57,219 bases of DNA from Bacillota bacterium (GCA_012735135.1 JAAYHY010000042.1:1-57219), one strand, 5' to 3'; counted from the first letter of the stretch, positions 8,263-16,926 are shown. A program made the numbers and translations. The notes: generated from the letters alone by a model not told the origin.

Positions 8263-9789
8263 ATGAAGACAATGCGACGCAGGATCTTATCCGGATTAAT
8301 CCTGACTTTGGTGTTGATGATTAGCGGCTCAATTGAGGCCGGATTTCTTCCCCCGGTGACCGAAGCGGTGATCTATCCCGACGGGGTGGCTTTTTTGGTG
8401 CGGAAAGGGGAGACCGTTTTAGAAAAGGGCGAGTGTGTGCTTGAGCTGCTCCCCCCGGCGCTGAACGGTAGCTTAAGAGTCTTCTCGGACGATCCGGGTT
8501 TGGAATTGGAACAAGTCGTCGCCTACCGGGAGGAGGTGGCACAGGAAAAACCCCTGGGCAGCCTGGAGGAGCTTTTCCGGGAAAATACCAATAAACCTTT
8601 ACAATTGATGGTCAACGGCGAGTTGGTTGGCGGGGTGCTCAAAGGCTTTCTGGAACCCTCTTTTTTAGTGCTGACGGTTACCCATCCCAATGGGGTCAGC
8701 ACCGATGAGATCTACCCCCTTGAGGCCATCGATTCATACCATTTTTTGGCCCCGGTTGCTTTAGAGAAAACAGAGATCGGCTATGCAGGGAAATTAAGGG
8801 TTCGTTTCCGGGAACCGGCGGTGCAGAAAGGCGCCTATCCCGTGGGGATCAGTTACCTTCAGACCGGCCTTTCCTGGTTCCCCGAATACATTGTGAACCT
8901 TGATTCGGAGCAAAGCGGCGTTCTTTCCTATTCCGGCGTGGTCTGTAATGAGGCGGCCGACCTGACTAATACCACTGTTTACCTGGTGGAAAAGGGAGCG
9001 CAGTTTTCGCCCGAACTCTCCCCACTGGTCTTCTTCCCGACGGACCAAGGCTATGTGGCGAAACGGGCCGAGCTTAGCGCGACGGGTCTCCGGGTGGGAG
9101 AGAGTATGGCTTATGCGCCTAATACCTCTGTGGTCGACGCCTCTTCTTTGATCATGTATAAACATAATAATGCGGTGAACTTGAAAAAAGGGGAAAGAAT
9201 TCAACTCCCCCTCTTCCGCGGCGCCGTGCGGGTGGAACCCCTTTATCAGGTCCGACTCTCCCGGACCCTTTTCAGCCAGGAGGTGGCGGTGGAGCCGGTT
9301 TGGAAAGTATACCGGGTTTATAATAACTCCTCCATCCCCTGGATCGAGGGGCGGGTGCTGCTCATGATGAGGGACCGGCCGTTGGGCGCGGGCGAATTCC
9401 CCTCCATCGCCATCAACCAGAGCGGTGATATCCGGGTGATGACGGAACCGGAGATCCGGGTTCAGGCCAGCGAGGTTGAATTTGAACGAGTCCAGGGTTC
9501 CCTGGTTTATAAAGAGCAAGAATATGCCTTTATCCGGGTGCGTGGGGAGATTACGGTGGAAAACACCAAAAATAGCCAGGTTAAATTGAAGGTTACCCAC
9601 CAAGTCCCCGGGGAAGTTCTCGCCATCGGGGAAGGTGGTTCCGCGGTGAAAAAGGCGGTCTTCCAAACCGGGCTGAATCCCACTTCCGAATTGAATTGGG
9701 AGGTTACAATTTGGCCCCAGAGCCAAAGTAAGTTGACTTATACCTACCAAACTTATATCCCGCTCAACGACAACGGGCTGGTTAAATAA
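8263..9789 (+). CDS. Secreted DUF4139-like beta-rich protein, function unknown
   Basis: A 508-residue protein. ATG 8263 has GGGGTGAT a few bases upstream; ATG 8242 in the same frame is an alternative. The first about 26 residues (positive start, ILSGLILTLVLM core, small residues) form a Sec signal peptide. The rest is beta-rich without membrane helices. The segment ISYLQTGLSWFPEYIVNL near residue 200 and the C-terminal motif-poor beta region resemble DUF4139/MuiA-like proteins, but the similarity is weak. It follows dtd by 92 bp and precedes tRNA-Leu. The likely location is outside the cytoplasmic membrane; no biochemical role can be given. Confidence 0.6.
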   Translation: MKTMRRRILSGLILTLVLMISGSIEAGFLPPVTEAVIYPDGVAFLVRKGETVLEKGECVLELLPPALNGSLRVFSDDPGLELEQVVAYREEVAQEKPLGSLEELFRENTNKPLQLMVNGELVGGVLKGFLEPSFLVLTVTHPNGVSTDEIYPLEAIDSYHFLAPVALEKTEIGYAGKLRVRFREPAVQKGAYPVGISYLQTGLSWFPEYIVNLDSEQSGVLSYSGVVCNEAADLTNTTVYLVEKGAQFSPELSPLVFFPTDQGYVAKRAELSATGLRVGESMAYAPNTSVVDASSLIMYKHNNAVNLKKGERIQLPLFRGAVRVEPLYQVRLSRTLFSQEVAVEPVWKVYRVYNNSSIPWIEGRVLLMMRDRPLGAGEFPSIAINQSGDIRVMTEPEIRVQASEVEFERVQGSLVYKEQEYAFIRVRGEITVENTKNSQVKLKVTHQVPGEVLAIGEGGSAVKKAVFQTGLNPTSELNWEVTIWPQSQSKLTYTYQTYIPLNDNGLVK

Positions 9790-9831
9790 GGGAGAAAAAT
9801 TCCCCCGCCATAAAGTTCAGGGGAAAAGGGC

Positions 9832-9860
9832 TTGACATTGGCGGGGAAAGGTTGTATAAT
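9832..9860 (+). promoter_or_regulatory. Promoter of tRNA-Leu
   Basis: A perfect TTGACA (9832-9837) and a perfect TATAAT (9855-9860) are spaced 17 bp apart. The tRNA begins 17 nt after the -10 box. Confidence 0.92.
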
Positions 9861-9876
9861 TCTTTTTGCTGAACGT

Positions 9877-9959
9877 GCCCAGGTGGCGGAACTGGCAGAC
9901 GCGTACGTTTGAGGGGCGTATGGGCAACCGTACCGGTTCAAGTCCGGTCCTGGGCACCA
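9877..9959 (+). tRNA. tRNA-Leu (anticodon GAG)
   Basis: The acceptor GCCCAGG pairs with CCTGGGC. The anticodon stem TACGT/GCGTA (one T-G wobble) encloses TTGAGGG, giving anticodon GAG. The T-loop is TTCAAGT. A long variable arm identifies class II Leu. CCA is encoded at 9957-9959. It has its own promoter and terminator. Confidence 0.95.
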
Positions 9960-9976
9960 ATTTTAAGAAAAGTAGG

Positions 9977-10015
9977 ACTGCTTTAGTACGAAGCCAGTAC
10001 GGAAGCAGTTTTTTT
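9977..10015 (+). terminator. Terminator of tRNA-Leu
   Basis: The outer stem ACTGCTT (9977-9983) pairs with AAGCAGT (10003-10009), with an inner GTAC/GTAC pairing, followed by a T-run. It starts 18 nt after the tRNA. Confidence 0.85.
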
Positions 10016-10089
10016 ATGTTGTGAAAGGTTGGTACAACGGTTGATTGCTTCCCCTCCGGTTCTGCTTCAATTTTAATAGAAATTAAAAC

Positions 10090-10125
10090 AAAAGGAGAGA
10101 CGTCTGCCTTGACGTCTCTCCTTTT
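10090..10125 (-). terminator. Terminator of the TM2 gene
   Basis: A perfect 15-bp inverted repeat, AAAAGGAGAGACGTC and its complement, with a 6-nt loop. Read on the - strand it follows the TM2 gene by 15 nt and ends in a T-rich stretch. Because it is symmetric it may also stop + strand transcription past tRNA-Leu. Confidence 0.85.
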
Positions 10126-10140
10126 CGCTTAGGCTGAGGT

Positions 10141-10545
10141 TCAGGCCGTATAATTTTGCCGCTCGAAATCGGCAAGCATTTTTTCTTTTAACTGTTGCTC
10201 GTGTTTTCGGATCTGTCGCGGAATGGTGAAAAGATCGATCAGGAGAAAAAGACCTAAGAGGGCCAGTAAAACAAGGCCTACTGTGGCCATTCTTTCGGCC
10301 TCCATCTCCCCGGTCAGGACAAGGAGGAGGCCGGCCCCTCCGGTCGACCAGCCGAAGACCGTCAAGAGCAGGTAAACGATTCCCCAAGCAGTTTTCCCCA
10401 GGTAAAATTTGTGGATACCGAGAGTGCCCAGGAAAAGCCAGAGGAGATAGGCGGTTAACGTACTTTTCCTTCCTCTCTGTAACTCCCCGTTCAGAATCGT
10501 CAATTGTTTTTCCGATAATCTGCTCATGCGTTCTAGATCACTCAT
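10141..10545 (-). CDS. TM2-domain membrane protein
   Basis: A 134-residue protein. The ATG at 10545 is preceded by AAGGAGGG with ideal spacing. The TM2 signature is present near residue 41 (FLGTLGIHKFYLGK). It includes the first membrane helix; two further helices follow (about residues 51-73 and 81-104), then a charged C-terminal tail. TM2 proteins are small membrane proteins of mostly unknown role. The gene stands alone on the - strand between tRNA-Leu and the fumarase genes. Confidence 0.8.
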   Translation of the reverse strand: MSDLERMSRLSEKQLTILNGELQRGRKSTLTAYLLWLFLGTLGIHKFYLGKTAWGIVYLLLTVFGWSTGGAGLLLVLTGEMEAERMATVGLVLLALLGLFLLIDLFTIPRQIRKHEQQLKEKMLADFERQNYTA

Positions 10546-10689
10546 CAAAAACCCTCCTTATTTTTTTCGTTATAATGAGAAAAACCGTTTTTATTTTTCC
10601 CCCCCGGTTGCCAAACCGGGACGTTTTTTGTAATATAATGGGTTTAAGAACGAGCGGAATTGACTATACACGGAAGAGGGGAGAGAGGC

Positions 10690-11529
10690 ATGCGGGAGCT
10701 TAATGTGGCGATGGTCACCGAGGCGGTGGCCCGTTTGACGGTGGAAGCCTGCCGGTATCTGGGGGATGATGTCCGGACCCTCTTGGAGAAGGCCAAAGCC
10801 GAAGAGGTGTCGGACTTCGGGTGTTTTATCCTCGAACAGATCCTGAAGAATCTGGAGGTGGCCGCTAAGGAGGAACTTCCCATCTGTCAGGATACGGGGA
10901 TGGCGGTGGTCTTTCTGGAGGTGGGGCAGGATCTGCACTTGACCGGAGGGGATTTGACGGCGGCCGTCAATGAGGGGGTCCGCCGGGGTTATGAAGAAGG
11001 TTACCTGCGGAAATCGGTGCTTTCTCCCTTATCCCGGATCAACACCGGTGATAATACGCCGGCGGTGATCCACACCCGGATTGTGCCGGGAGATCGTCTC
11101 AAAATTACGGTGGCGCCGAAAGGGGCCGGCAGCGAGAACATGAGCCGGGTCCGGATGCTGGAACCGGCGGATGGGATTGCTGGAATCAAACGGTTTGTCC
11201 TGGAAACGGTCAAGGCGGCCGGGGGCTGTGCCTGCCCGCCGTTGATTGTTGGCGTTGGAATCGGCGGGACAATGGAGAAGGCCGCTTTGCTGGCGAAGGA
11301 GGCCTTGCTCCGTCCGGCCGGAGAGCCAAACCCCGAAACGGCGGTGGCCGCTTTGGAAAAAGAACTGCTGGTTTTGGTCAATAAAACCGGGCTGGGCCCG
11401 CAAGGTTTAGGGGGAAAAGTAACGGCTTTGGCGGTACATATTGAGACTTATCCGACGCATATTGCCGCCCTCCCGGTGGCCGTTAATCTCCAGTGCCATG
11501 TTGCCCGCCACCGGACCATTCTGCTGTGA
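10690..11529 (+). CDS. fumA: Class I fumarate hydratase, alpha subunit
   Basis: This is the N-terminal catalytic subunit of the two-subunit, [4Fe-4S] fumarase that interconverts fumarate and malate. It has 279 residues from ATG 10690, just after GGGGAGAGAGG. Conserved segments are ICQDTGMAVVF (near residue 65) with one cluster cysteine, the RINTGDNTPAVIHT segment, GAGSENMS, and CPPLIVGVGIGGTMEKA. The beta subunit follows after 11 nt. The same family includes L(+)-tartrate dehydratase; fumarase is the more likely role in a general metabolic context. A TATAAT at 10634-10639 may be the promoter -10, with a poor -35. Confidence 0.9.
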   Translation: MRELNVAMVTEAVARLTVEACRYLGDDVRTLLEKAKAEEVSDFGCFILEQILKNLEVAAKEELPICQDTGMAVVFLEVGQDLHLTGGDLTAAVNEGVRRGYEEGYLRKSVLSPLSRINTGDNTPAVIHTRIVPGDRLKITVAPKGAGSENMSRVRMLEPADGIAGIKRFVLETVKAAGGCACPPLIVGVGIGGTMEKAALLAKEALLRPAGEPNPETAVAALEKELLVLVNKTGLGPQGLGGKVTALAVHIETYPTHIAALPVAVNLQCHVARHRTILL

Positions 11530-11540
11530 GGTGAAATAAC

Positions 11541-12134
11541 ATGCGAACACCGAAAACTCTTCATACTCCGGTCAGCCCGGAAGCGGTAGCCGCCTTGGTC
11601 AGCGGGGATCTGATCCATTTATCGGGGGTCGTCTATACGGCCAGGGATGCCGCCCATCAACGCTTAGTCGCCCAGTTACAGGCAGGGCAACTTTTACCCT
11701 TTCCTTTGCGCAACCAAGCCCTCTTTTATGTCGGTCCCAGTCCGACGCCGCCGGGGAAGATCATCGGGGCGTGCGGACCTACCACCGGACGCCGGATGGA
11801 TGTTTATACCCCAAGCCTCTTGGCGAACGGGTTGAAGATCGTGATCGGGAAGGGCCCCCGTTCCCGGGAGGTGATCGCTGCCTTCAAAGAATATCAGGCC
11901 GCCTATCTGGTGGCCATTGGCGGGGCCGCCGCCCTGCTGGCCCAGTCGGTCAAAAAGGCTGAGTTACTGGCCTATCCGGAACTGGGCCCCGAGGCCGTCT
12001 ACCGTTTAGAGGTGGAAAAGATGCCTCTGATTGTGGCCATTGATTCCCAAGGCCGGGATCTCTTTGCGCTGGGCCCCAAGGCCTACGCGGAAGAAGGGGC
12101 GGAGGGAACCGGGGAAACGGCAAATGACGCATGA
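11541..12134 (+). CDS. fumB: Class I fumarate hydratase, beta subunit
   Basis: A 197-residue partner of the upstream alpha subunit; together they equal the single-chain class I fumarase. Typical segments are SGVVYTARDAAH near residue 30, FYVGPSPTPPGK near residue 60, CGPTTGRRMD near residue 77, and IGKG near residue 97. The ATG at 11541 has GAGGTGA upstream. The last about 15 residues are a polar tail. Like the alpha subunit it could serve tartrate dehydratase, but the fumarase assignment is favoured. Confidence 0.9.
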   Translation: MRTPKTLHTPVSPEAVAALVSGDLIHLSGVVYTARDAAHQRLVAQLQAGQLLPFPLRNQALFYVGPSPTPPGKIIGACGPTTGRRMDVYTPSLLANGLKIVIGKGPRSREVIAAFKEYQAAYLVAIGGAAALLAQSVKKAELLAYPELGPEAVYRLEVEKMPLIVAIDSQGRDLFALGPKAYAEEGAEGTGETANDA

Positions 12135-12273
12135 AACCACCGCTTTCCGAAGAATACTATGCCAAGGGATTTCAAGTGGCCGGAGAAGACTACTCTGTCC
12201 GGTGATCTAAAAGTCAGCGCGGATGAAAGAGAAGGATAATTACGGAGGAGAAAAAAGGAAAGGAGACAAATTG

Positions 12274-12525
12274 ATGCCGGAGGTAACGGTTTACACCACG
12301 TCGACTTGCCCATGGTGTAGTAAACTTAAGAGCTTCCTAAAAGAAGAGGGGATTTCTTTTACCGAAGTCAATGTAGGGGAAGACCCGGAAGCGGCCCGGC
12401 GGATGGTAAAGCTTACCGGACAGCGGAGTGTGCCGGTGACTACCATTGATGAGCAAATCATTATCGGCTATGATCCGGACGGGATCCGGGCGGCGCTTGC
12501 GGACGTGGAGGCAGGGGAAAGCTGA
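12274..12525 (+). CDS. Glutaredoxin-like thiol-disulfide protein (CPWC)
   Basis: An 83-residue thioredoxin-fold protein. ATG 12274 has AAAGGAGA 7 nt upstream; a longer reading frame from 12223 has no comparable site. The active-site motif TCPWC is near residues 11-15, the cis-proline motif SVPVT near residue 52, and an acidic C-terminus follows. It is the small redox-carrier type found in clostridia next to an AhpF/TrxB-like reductase. The next gene overlaps its stop codon by one nucleotide, indicating coupled translation. It probably reduces peroxiredoxins or ribonucleotide reductase; the target is not shown by the sequence. Confidence 0.88.
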   Translation: MPEVTVYTTSTCPWCSKLKSFLKEEGISFTEVNVGEDPEAARRMVKLTGQRSVPVTTIDEQIIIGYDPDGIRAALADVEAGES

Positions 12526-13469
12526 TGAGTACGGCCCTATATGATGTGCTCATTATCGGGGCCGGCCCCGCCGGCATGACGGCGGCCTTGTATTGCCGGC
12601 GGAAGGGGTTACGCACTTTACTGCTGAGTAAGGACTTTGGCGGTCAGGCCAACTGGACGACGGTGGTCGAAAACTATATGGGCTTTATGGAGATCGACGG
12701 ACCGGAGTTAATGCGCCGCTTCAAGGAACAACTACCGGGTGAGAACTTGGTTTTAGTTGAAGATGAAGCTGTTGTCTTCCGCGCGGAAGACGGCCTTTTT
12801 TTGGTGGAAGGGAAGGAAAGCGGTTCCCACCGGGGGACGGCGGCGATTGTGGCAACCGGAAAAAGGCCAAAAAAACTCCATGTTCCCGGGGAGGAACATT
12901 TACGGGGGAAAGGAGTCAGCTACTGCTCGACCTGTGATGCCCCCTTATTTCGTGACGCGGAAGTCGCCGTCGTCGGTGGGGGGAACTCCGGGGCCCAGGC
13001 CACCTTGGACCTGCTGGCCGTAGGGGCGCGGAACGTTTATTTGATAACCGATCTTGAGGTTACGGCCGATGCGGCGCTGGCGGATCAGATCCGGAACCAT
13101 CCCCGGGTCCGGCTTTACCCCTATTCCCAGGTCACAACGGTCCATGGGGAACAGATGGTGAGCGGGGTGACCATCCGGTCGGTCCGGAGCGGCACCGAAG
13201 AAAAGCTGGCGGTGGAAGGTGTCTTTATTGAGATCGGGCTGGAACCCAACAGCGAGATCTTCCCGGAATTGCAGAAAAACCAGCGGGGAGAGATTATGGT
13301 GGACTGTCACTGCCGGACAAGTAGCGCAGGGATTTTTGCCGCCGGTGATGTGACCAACTTGCCGGAGAAACAGATTATCGTAGCGGCAGGGGAGGGGGCG
13401 AAAGCCGCCATCTCCGCCTGGGAGTATGTAACCAAGACCCGGGCTAAGAACGCAACCGCCGTAATATAA
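12525..13469 (+). CDS. AhpF/TrxB-type flavoprotein disulfide reductase
   Basis: A 314-residue FAD protein that should reduce the adjacent glutaredoxin-like protein. FAD motif IIGAGPAGMTAA is near residue 9, redox pair YCSTCDA near residue 131, dinucleotide motif VVGGGNSGAQ near residue 147, and the second FAD motif GIFAAGDV near residue 265. The HRRxxxR motif used by thioredoxin reductase to bind the NADPH phosphate is absent; in its place is ITDLEVTADAAL, like AhpF. The end PEKQIIVAAGEGAKAA is also AhpF-like. NADH use is therefore inferred. The N-terminal AhpF domain is missing. The ATG overlaps the preceding stop (TGATG). Confidence 0.88.
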   Translation: MSTALYDVLIIGAGPAGMTAALYCRRKGLRTLLLSKDFGGQANWTTVVENYMGFMEIDGPELMRRFKEQLPGENLVLVEDEAVVFRAEDGLFLVEGKESGSHRGTAAIVATGKRPKKLHVPGEEHLRGKGVSYCSTCDAPLFRDAEVAVVGGGNSGAQATLDLLAVGARNVYLITDLEVTADAALADQIRNHPRVRLYPYSQVTTVHGEQMVSGVTIRSVRSGTEEKLAVEGVFIEIGLEPNSEIFPELQKNQRGEIMVDCHCRTSSAGIFAAGDVTNLPEKQIIVAAGEGAKAAISAWEYVTKTRAKNATAVI

Positions 13470-13470
13470 T

Positions 13471-13491
13471 ACCCCCCGCCGTGCGGGGGGT
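13471..13491. terminator. GC-rich hairpin between convergent genes
   Basis: A perfect 9-bp inverted repeat, ACCCCCCGC and its complement, around CGT starts 1 nt after the reductase stop codon. The downstream T-run is weak (CTTCTTTT at 13497-13504), so efficiency on the + strand is uncertain. It may serve both the + strand reductase gene and the - strand gene ending at 13527. Confidence 0.6.
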
Positions 13492-13526
13492 AAAGGCTTC
13501 TTTTGGTGTTGGCAGAAGATTACCTT

Positions 13527-13904
13527 TTAGGAACAAAGACAGAGGGTATTAAAACGGCCTGAAGGATGGACCGTCACAAAACCCTGTGGGCATGGCAGTT
13601 TCCGGTTTTTAACTTTAAAAGCGGATAACTGTAAGATCTGCAAAACGGATAAAATCCGTTCAATCGCGGTAAGACCTAAGGTCCCGTTTTGCAGAATAAA
13701 TTGGGCTTGATTCAACCGGCGCAAGATATCGTTTTTCGGACCTGCGGCCAAGGGTAGGTTGCGCACAGCGCCACGAATCAGCTCAATCCGGGTGATCAGA
13801 TCAGCGGCTACGGCCGGGGTAAAGGCCCCCGGATTGCCGAGAAATTCGGCGACCGCCTGGGAGACCTCCTCAATACGCCGTAAAACACTGCAGGCGCTAC
13901 TCAT
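13527..13904 (-). CDS. Small helical protein of unknown function
   Basis: A 125-residue protein. The ATG at 13904 is preceded by GGGAGGTGAT with good spacing, which supports a real gene. It is mostly amphipathic alpha-helix with no signal peptide or membrane helix. The C-terminus is basic and carries Cys-Pro and the ending LCLCS, so several cysteines could be exposed. It is not part of an obvious operon; it lies between the convergent reductase gene and murG. No family is recognised. Confidence 0.6.
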   Translation of the reverse strand: MSSACSVLRRIEEVSQAVAEFLGNPGAFTPAVAADLITRIELIRGAVRNLPLAAGPKNDILRRLNQAQFILQNGTLGLTAIERILSVLQILQLSAFKVKNRKLPCPQGFVTVHPSGRFNTLCLCS

Positions 13905-14028
13905 TTCATCACCTCCCGCTTTATTCTATGAAAAAAACAACGGGAGGAACGTAAGCCAAGTCCAAATCAAGCAAATATAATAAGGAGTTCTTCTTATTTC
14001 CTACGTCCAAGGGACCAAACCGGGAGCC

Positions 14029-15117
14029 TTAAGCCGTCGGGGAGGGTAAAGCGGGCGCCGCTGTCTTTTCGATCACCCGGATAATCTCCGTGGCGGCATC
14101 CGAAAGGTTACTCCCGCCCATGGCTTTGATATACTCCAGCCGGTTTTGGTAAAGAGCGTCGATCTGTTTTTTAAGGAGGGCTTCGGTGATCTCCTCTTCG
14201 TAAAGGACCATGCTGAAGTTTTGGGCCTTAAAGGACTGGGCGTTGAGAATCTGGTCACCCCGGCTCGCCCGCTTCGGCAGCGGGATGAGGAGATGGGGTT
14301 TTTTCAAAGCCAGCAGTTCAAAGAGGAAATTGGCGCCCGCCCGGGAGAGACAGATATCGGCGGCGGCCAGCAGATGGGGGAGTTCCGGGCCGACAAAGGC
14401 AAATTGCTTATACCCTTTGTAATTGGTTAAGGTGGGGTCGATGTTCCCCTGACCGCAAATATGCGCCACCTGGAATTGGAGGAGGAGATCGGGGAGGATG
14501 GCGCGGATTAAACGGTTGATCGTAAGCGAACCAAGGCTTCCGCCCATGACCAGCAAGACCGGTTTCTCCGGGGTAAAGCCACAGAGTTTAAGGCCTTCTT
14601 CTTTGGAACCGGCCAGTAATTCCGGGCGGATGGGGTTCCCCGTCAGCACCCTTTTCTCTTTCGGCAGATGCTTCAAGGTTTCGGGAAATGAGGCGCAGAC
14701 GGCGGAGGCGAAGGGAAGCGCCAGCCGGTTGGCGAGGCCGGGGGTGAGATCCGACTCATGAAGGACCACGGGGATCTGATTGAGCCAGGCGCCAATGGTC
14801 ACCGGCACCGCGACAAAGCCGCCTTTGGAGAAGACGACCTGGGGACGGAGTTTTTTCAGTAAACGGTAGGATTGGATCAAACCCTTCACGACCCGGATCG
14901 GGTCGGTTAAATTTTTCCCCGAAAGATAGCGCCGGAATTTTCCGGTGGCCACCGGATAATAAGGGACCTGCCGTTCCTCAATCAGCTGTCGTTCCATCCC
15001 GTCGTAACTGCCGATATATAAAACTTCCCAACCATTGTTCCGTAGTTTAGGCAACAGGGCAAGATTCGGCATGACATGACCGGCCGTCCCGCCACCGGTT
15101 AAGACGATTCTTTTCAT
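14029..15117 (-). CDS. murG: UDP-GlcNAc:lipid I N-acetylglucosaminyltransferase MurG
   Basis: MurG adds GlcNAc to lipid I to make the peptidoglycan precursor lipid II at the inner face of the membrane. It has 362 residues; the ATG at 15117 has AGGAGGG 7 nt upstream, and in-frame upstream sequence is not conserved. The GGGTAGHVMPN loop begins near residue 7, the GSYDGMERQLIE segment near residue 36, FSKGGFVAVP near residue 97, and the UDP-binding GGSLGS near residue 190. It belongs to the clostridial/second-copy subtype (GSYDGMERQLIE) and is not in a division-cell-wall cluster, so another MurG may exist elsewhere. Confidence 0.93.
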   Translation of the reverse strand: MKRIVLTGGGTAGHVMPNLALLPKLRNNGWEVLYIGSYDGMERQLIEERQVPYYPVATGKFRRYLSGKNLTDPIRVVKGLIQSYRLLKKLRPQVVFSKGGFVAVPVTIGAWLNQIPVVLHESDLTPGLANRLALPFASAVCASFPETLKHLPKEKRVLTGNPIRPELLAGSKEEGLKLCGFTPEKPVLLVMGGSLGSLTINRLIRAILPDLLLQFQVAHICGQGNIDPTLTNYKGYKQFAFVGPELPHLLAAADICLSRAGANFLFELLALKKPHLLIPLPKRASRGDQILNAQSFKAQNFSMVLYEEEITEALLKKQIDALYQNRLEYIKAMGGSNLSDAATEIIRVIEKTAAPALPSPTA

Positions 15118-15284
15118 GGATGACCCTCCTTCAAAAACTACCGGGGAAAAGGAGTATCCCTTTCCGCGGTCTAATTTATATTCGCGTTCGACCCGGATAA
15201 ACCTTTTGACAGAAGTATTAACGAATCGCGACAATTATAACCGGATCCCCGGTAAAGGTGGCAACACCGCTTTTTTCTGCAAAA

Positions 15285-15312
15285 TTGACAAATAAGCGGA
15301 AGGTGGTATAAT
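15285..15312 (+). promoter_or_regulatory. Promoter of glyA
   Basis: A perfect TTGACA (15285-15290) and a perfect TATAAT (15307-15312) are 16 bp apart. The start codon of glyA is at 15362, leaving a short leader without riboswitch-like structure. Confidence 0.88.
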
Positions 15313-15361
15313 TCTTAGAATAAGAATCGGTACAAGATGAAAGTGAGGAATTATAACGACC

Positions 15362-16876
15362 ATGACGAGCTCTGTCCTTAAAGACTACTTAACAGCCACG
15401 GATCCGGCCCACTGGCAAACAGGATTCATTGCTTATTTAGCCAATTTAACGGCCGTTGCCGAAGTTGCTCCGGCGGTGGCGCGGGATATTGTGTATGAAT
15501 TACGGGACCAAAGGAGCAATTTGAAGTTAATTGCCAGTGAGAATTATTCTTCTCTCCCCTGCCAACTGGCGATGGGGAATTTATTGACCGACAAATACGC
15601 GGAAGGGTTTCCCTTTCACCGTTTTTATGCCGGTTGCGATAATGTGGACCAGGTCGAAAGCTATGCTGTGGAACAGGCCTGCCGTTTGTTTGGGGCGGAA
15701 CACGCTTATGTGCAGCCGCATAGCGGCGCCGATGCCAACTTGATCGCCTTCTGGGCGATCTTAAACGCCCGGGTGAAAACCCCGACTTTGGAGCAGTGGG
15801 GCGTGAAGGATCCGACCCACTTAACCAGGGAAGACTGGAATAAACTCCGTTCCCTCTTGGGGAACCAGCGGCTTTTAGGGATGGACTATTATGCGGGTGG
15901 TCACTTGACCCACGGGTACCGGCATAATGTCTCCGCCCAAATGTTTGAAGCCTTCAGTTACGGGGTGGACCGGGAGACCGGGCTTCTCGATTACGACGCC
16001 ATCGCCAAGCAGGCGGAAGAGGTTAAACCCCTTATTTTATTAGCCGGTTACAGCGCTTACCCCCGGGCGGTGAATTTTAGACGTTTGCGGGAGATCGCCG
16101 ACAGGGTGGGCGCTGTTTTGATGGTGGACATGGCCCACTTTGCCGGTTTGGTGGCGGGCGGAGTCTTCACCGGTGATTATGATCCGGTTCGCCATGCCCA
16201 GGTGGTCACGACGACCACCCACAAAACCCTACGGGGGCCGCGGGGAGGCTTGATCCTCTGCACCAAGGAGTTTGCGGAGCATGTGGATAAGGGTTGTCCT
16301 TTGGTGATGGGGGGGCCGCTCCCCCATGTCCTGGCGGCGAAGGCCGTCGCTTTAACGGAAGCCAATACCCAGGAATTTAAGGCTTATGCCCGGCGGATTG
16401 TGGAGAACGCCCGAACGCTGGCCGAGGCCTGTCTCGCCCAGGGGATGCGGGTCCTCACCGGCGGGACCGACAACCATCTGCTCCTTATCGATGTCCGCCC
16501 CTTCGGGTTGACCGGCCGTCAGGCCGAGAGCGCGGTCCGCGAGTGCGGGATTACCCTCAACCGGAATTCGCTACCCTATGATTCGAACGGGGCCTGGTAC
16601 ACCAGTGGCTTAAGGATTGGGACACCGGCCGTCACCACCCTGGGGATGGGCGCCGCCGAAATGAAAGAGATTGCCGCCTGTTTGTACCAAGTCTTAAGCA
16701 ACACCAAACCGGAACGTATTACCCAAGGCGACAAAGCCGGACAGGAAAGTAAAGCCCGTTACTGTCTGGAGGAACGGGTGAAGTCCGAAGTCCGGGCCCG
16801 GATCCATGCTTTACTGGACCGTTTTCCGGTCTATCCCGAGCTTGATTTGGCGTTTCTATTGCAAAATTTCGGTTAA
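15362..16876 (+). CDS. glyA: Serine hydroxymethyltransferase, long form
   Basis: A PLP enzyme converting serine and tetrahydrofolate to glycine and methylene-tetrahydrofolate. The protein has 504 residues against about 415 in common bacteria. Core motifs are [33 protein letters not shown] and the PLP-lysine [14 protein letters not shown] (Lys near residue 287). The extra length comes from an N-terminal extension of about 50 residues, a roughly 30-residue insertion between NARVKTP and the GGHLTHG motif, and a longer C-terminus. This long architecture is known from Chlamydia and some other lineages. It has its own promoter and terminator, so it is a single-gene unit. Confidence 0.95.
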   Translation: MTSSVLKDYLTATDPAHWQTGFIAYLANLTAVAEVAPAVARDIVYELRDQRSNLKLIASENYSSLPCQLAMGNLLTDKYAEGFPFHRFYAGCDNVDQVESYAVEQACRLFGAEHAYVQPHSGADANLIAFWAILNARVKTPTLEQWGVKDPTHLTREDWNKLRSLLGNQRLLGMDYYAGGHLTHGYRHNVSAQMFEAFSYGVDRETGLLDYDAIAKQAEEVKPLILLAGYSAYPRAVNFRRLREIADRVGAVLMVDMAHFAGLVAGGVFTGDYDPVRHAQVVTTTTHKTLRGPRGGLILCTKEFAEHVDKGCPLVMGGPLPHVLAAKAVALTEANTQEFKAYARRIVENARTLAEACLAQGMRVLTGGTDNHLLLIDVRPFGLTGRQAESAVRECGITLNRNSLPYDSNGAWYTSGLRIGTPAVTTLGMGAAEMKEIAACLYQVLSNTKPERITQGDKAGQESKARYCLEERVKSEVRARIHALLDRFPVYPELDLAFLLQNFG

Positions 16877-16898
16877 CAATTAACGAAGCGGAGAAGGG

Positions 16899-16926
16899 AA
16901 GGGAGGAAGCGCCAATCCTCCTTTTT
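16899..16926 (+). terminator. Terminator of glyA
   Basis: Stem AAGGGAGGA (16899-16907) pairs with TCCTCCTTT (16916-16924) with one G-T pair, followed by further T residues. It lies 23 nt after the stop codon. Confidence 0.75.

Noticed and set aside
8794-9750. 318-codon open frame on the - strand
   Set aside because: It lies wholly inside the DUF4139-like gene, has a composition typical of an antisense shadow, no ribosome site and no recognisable domain.
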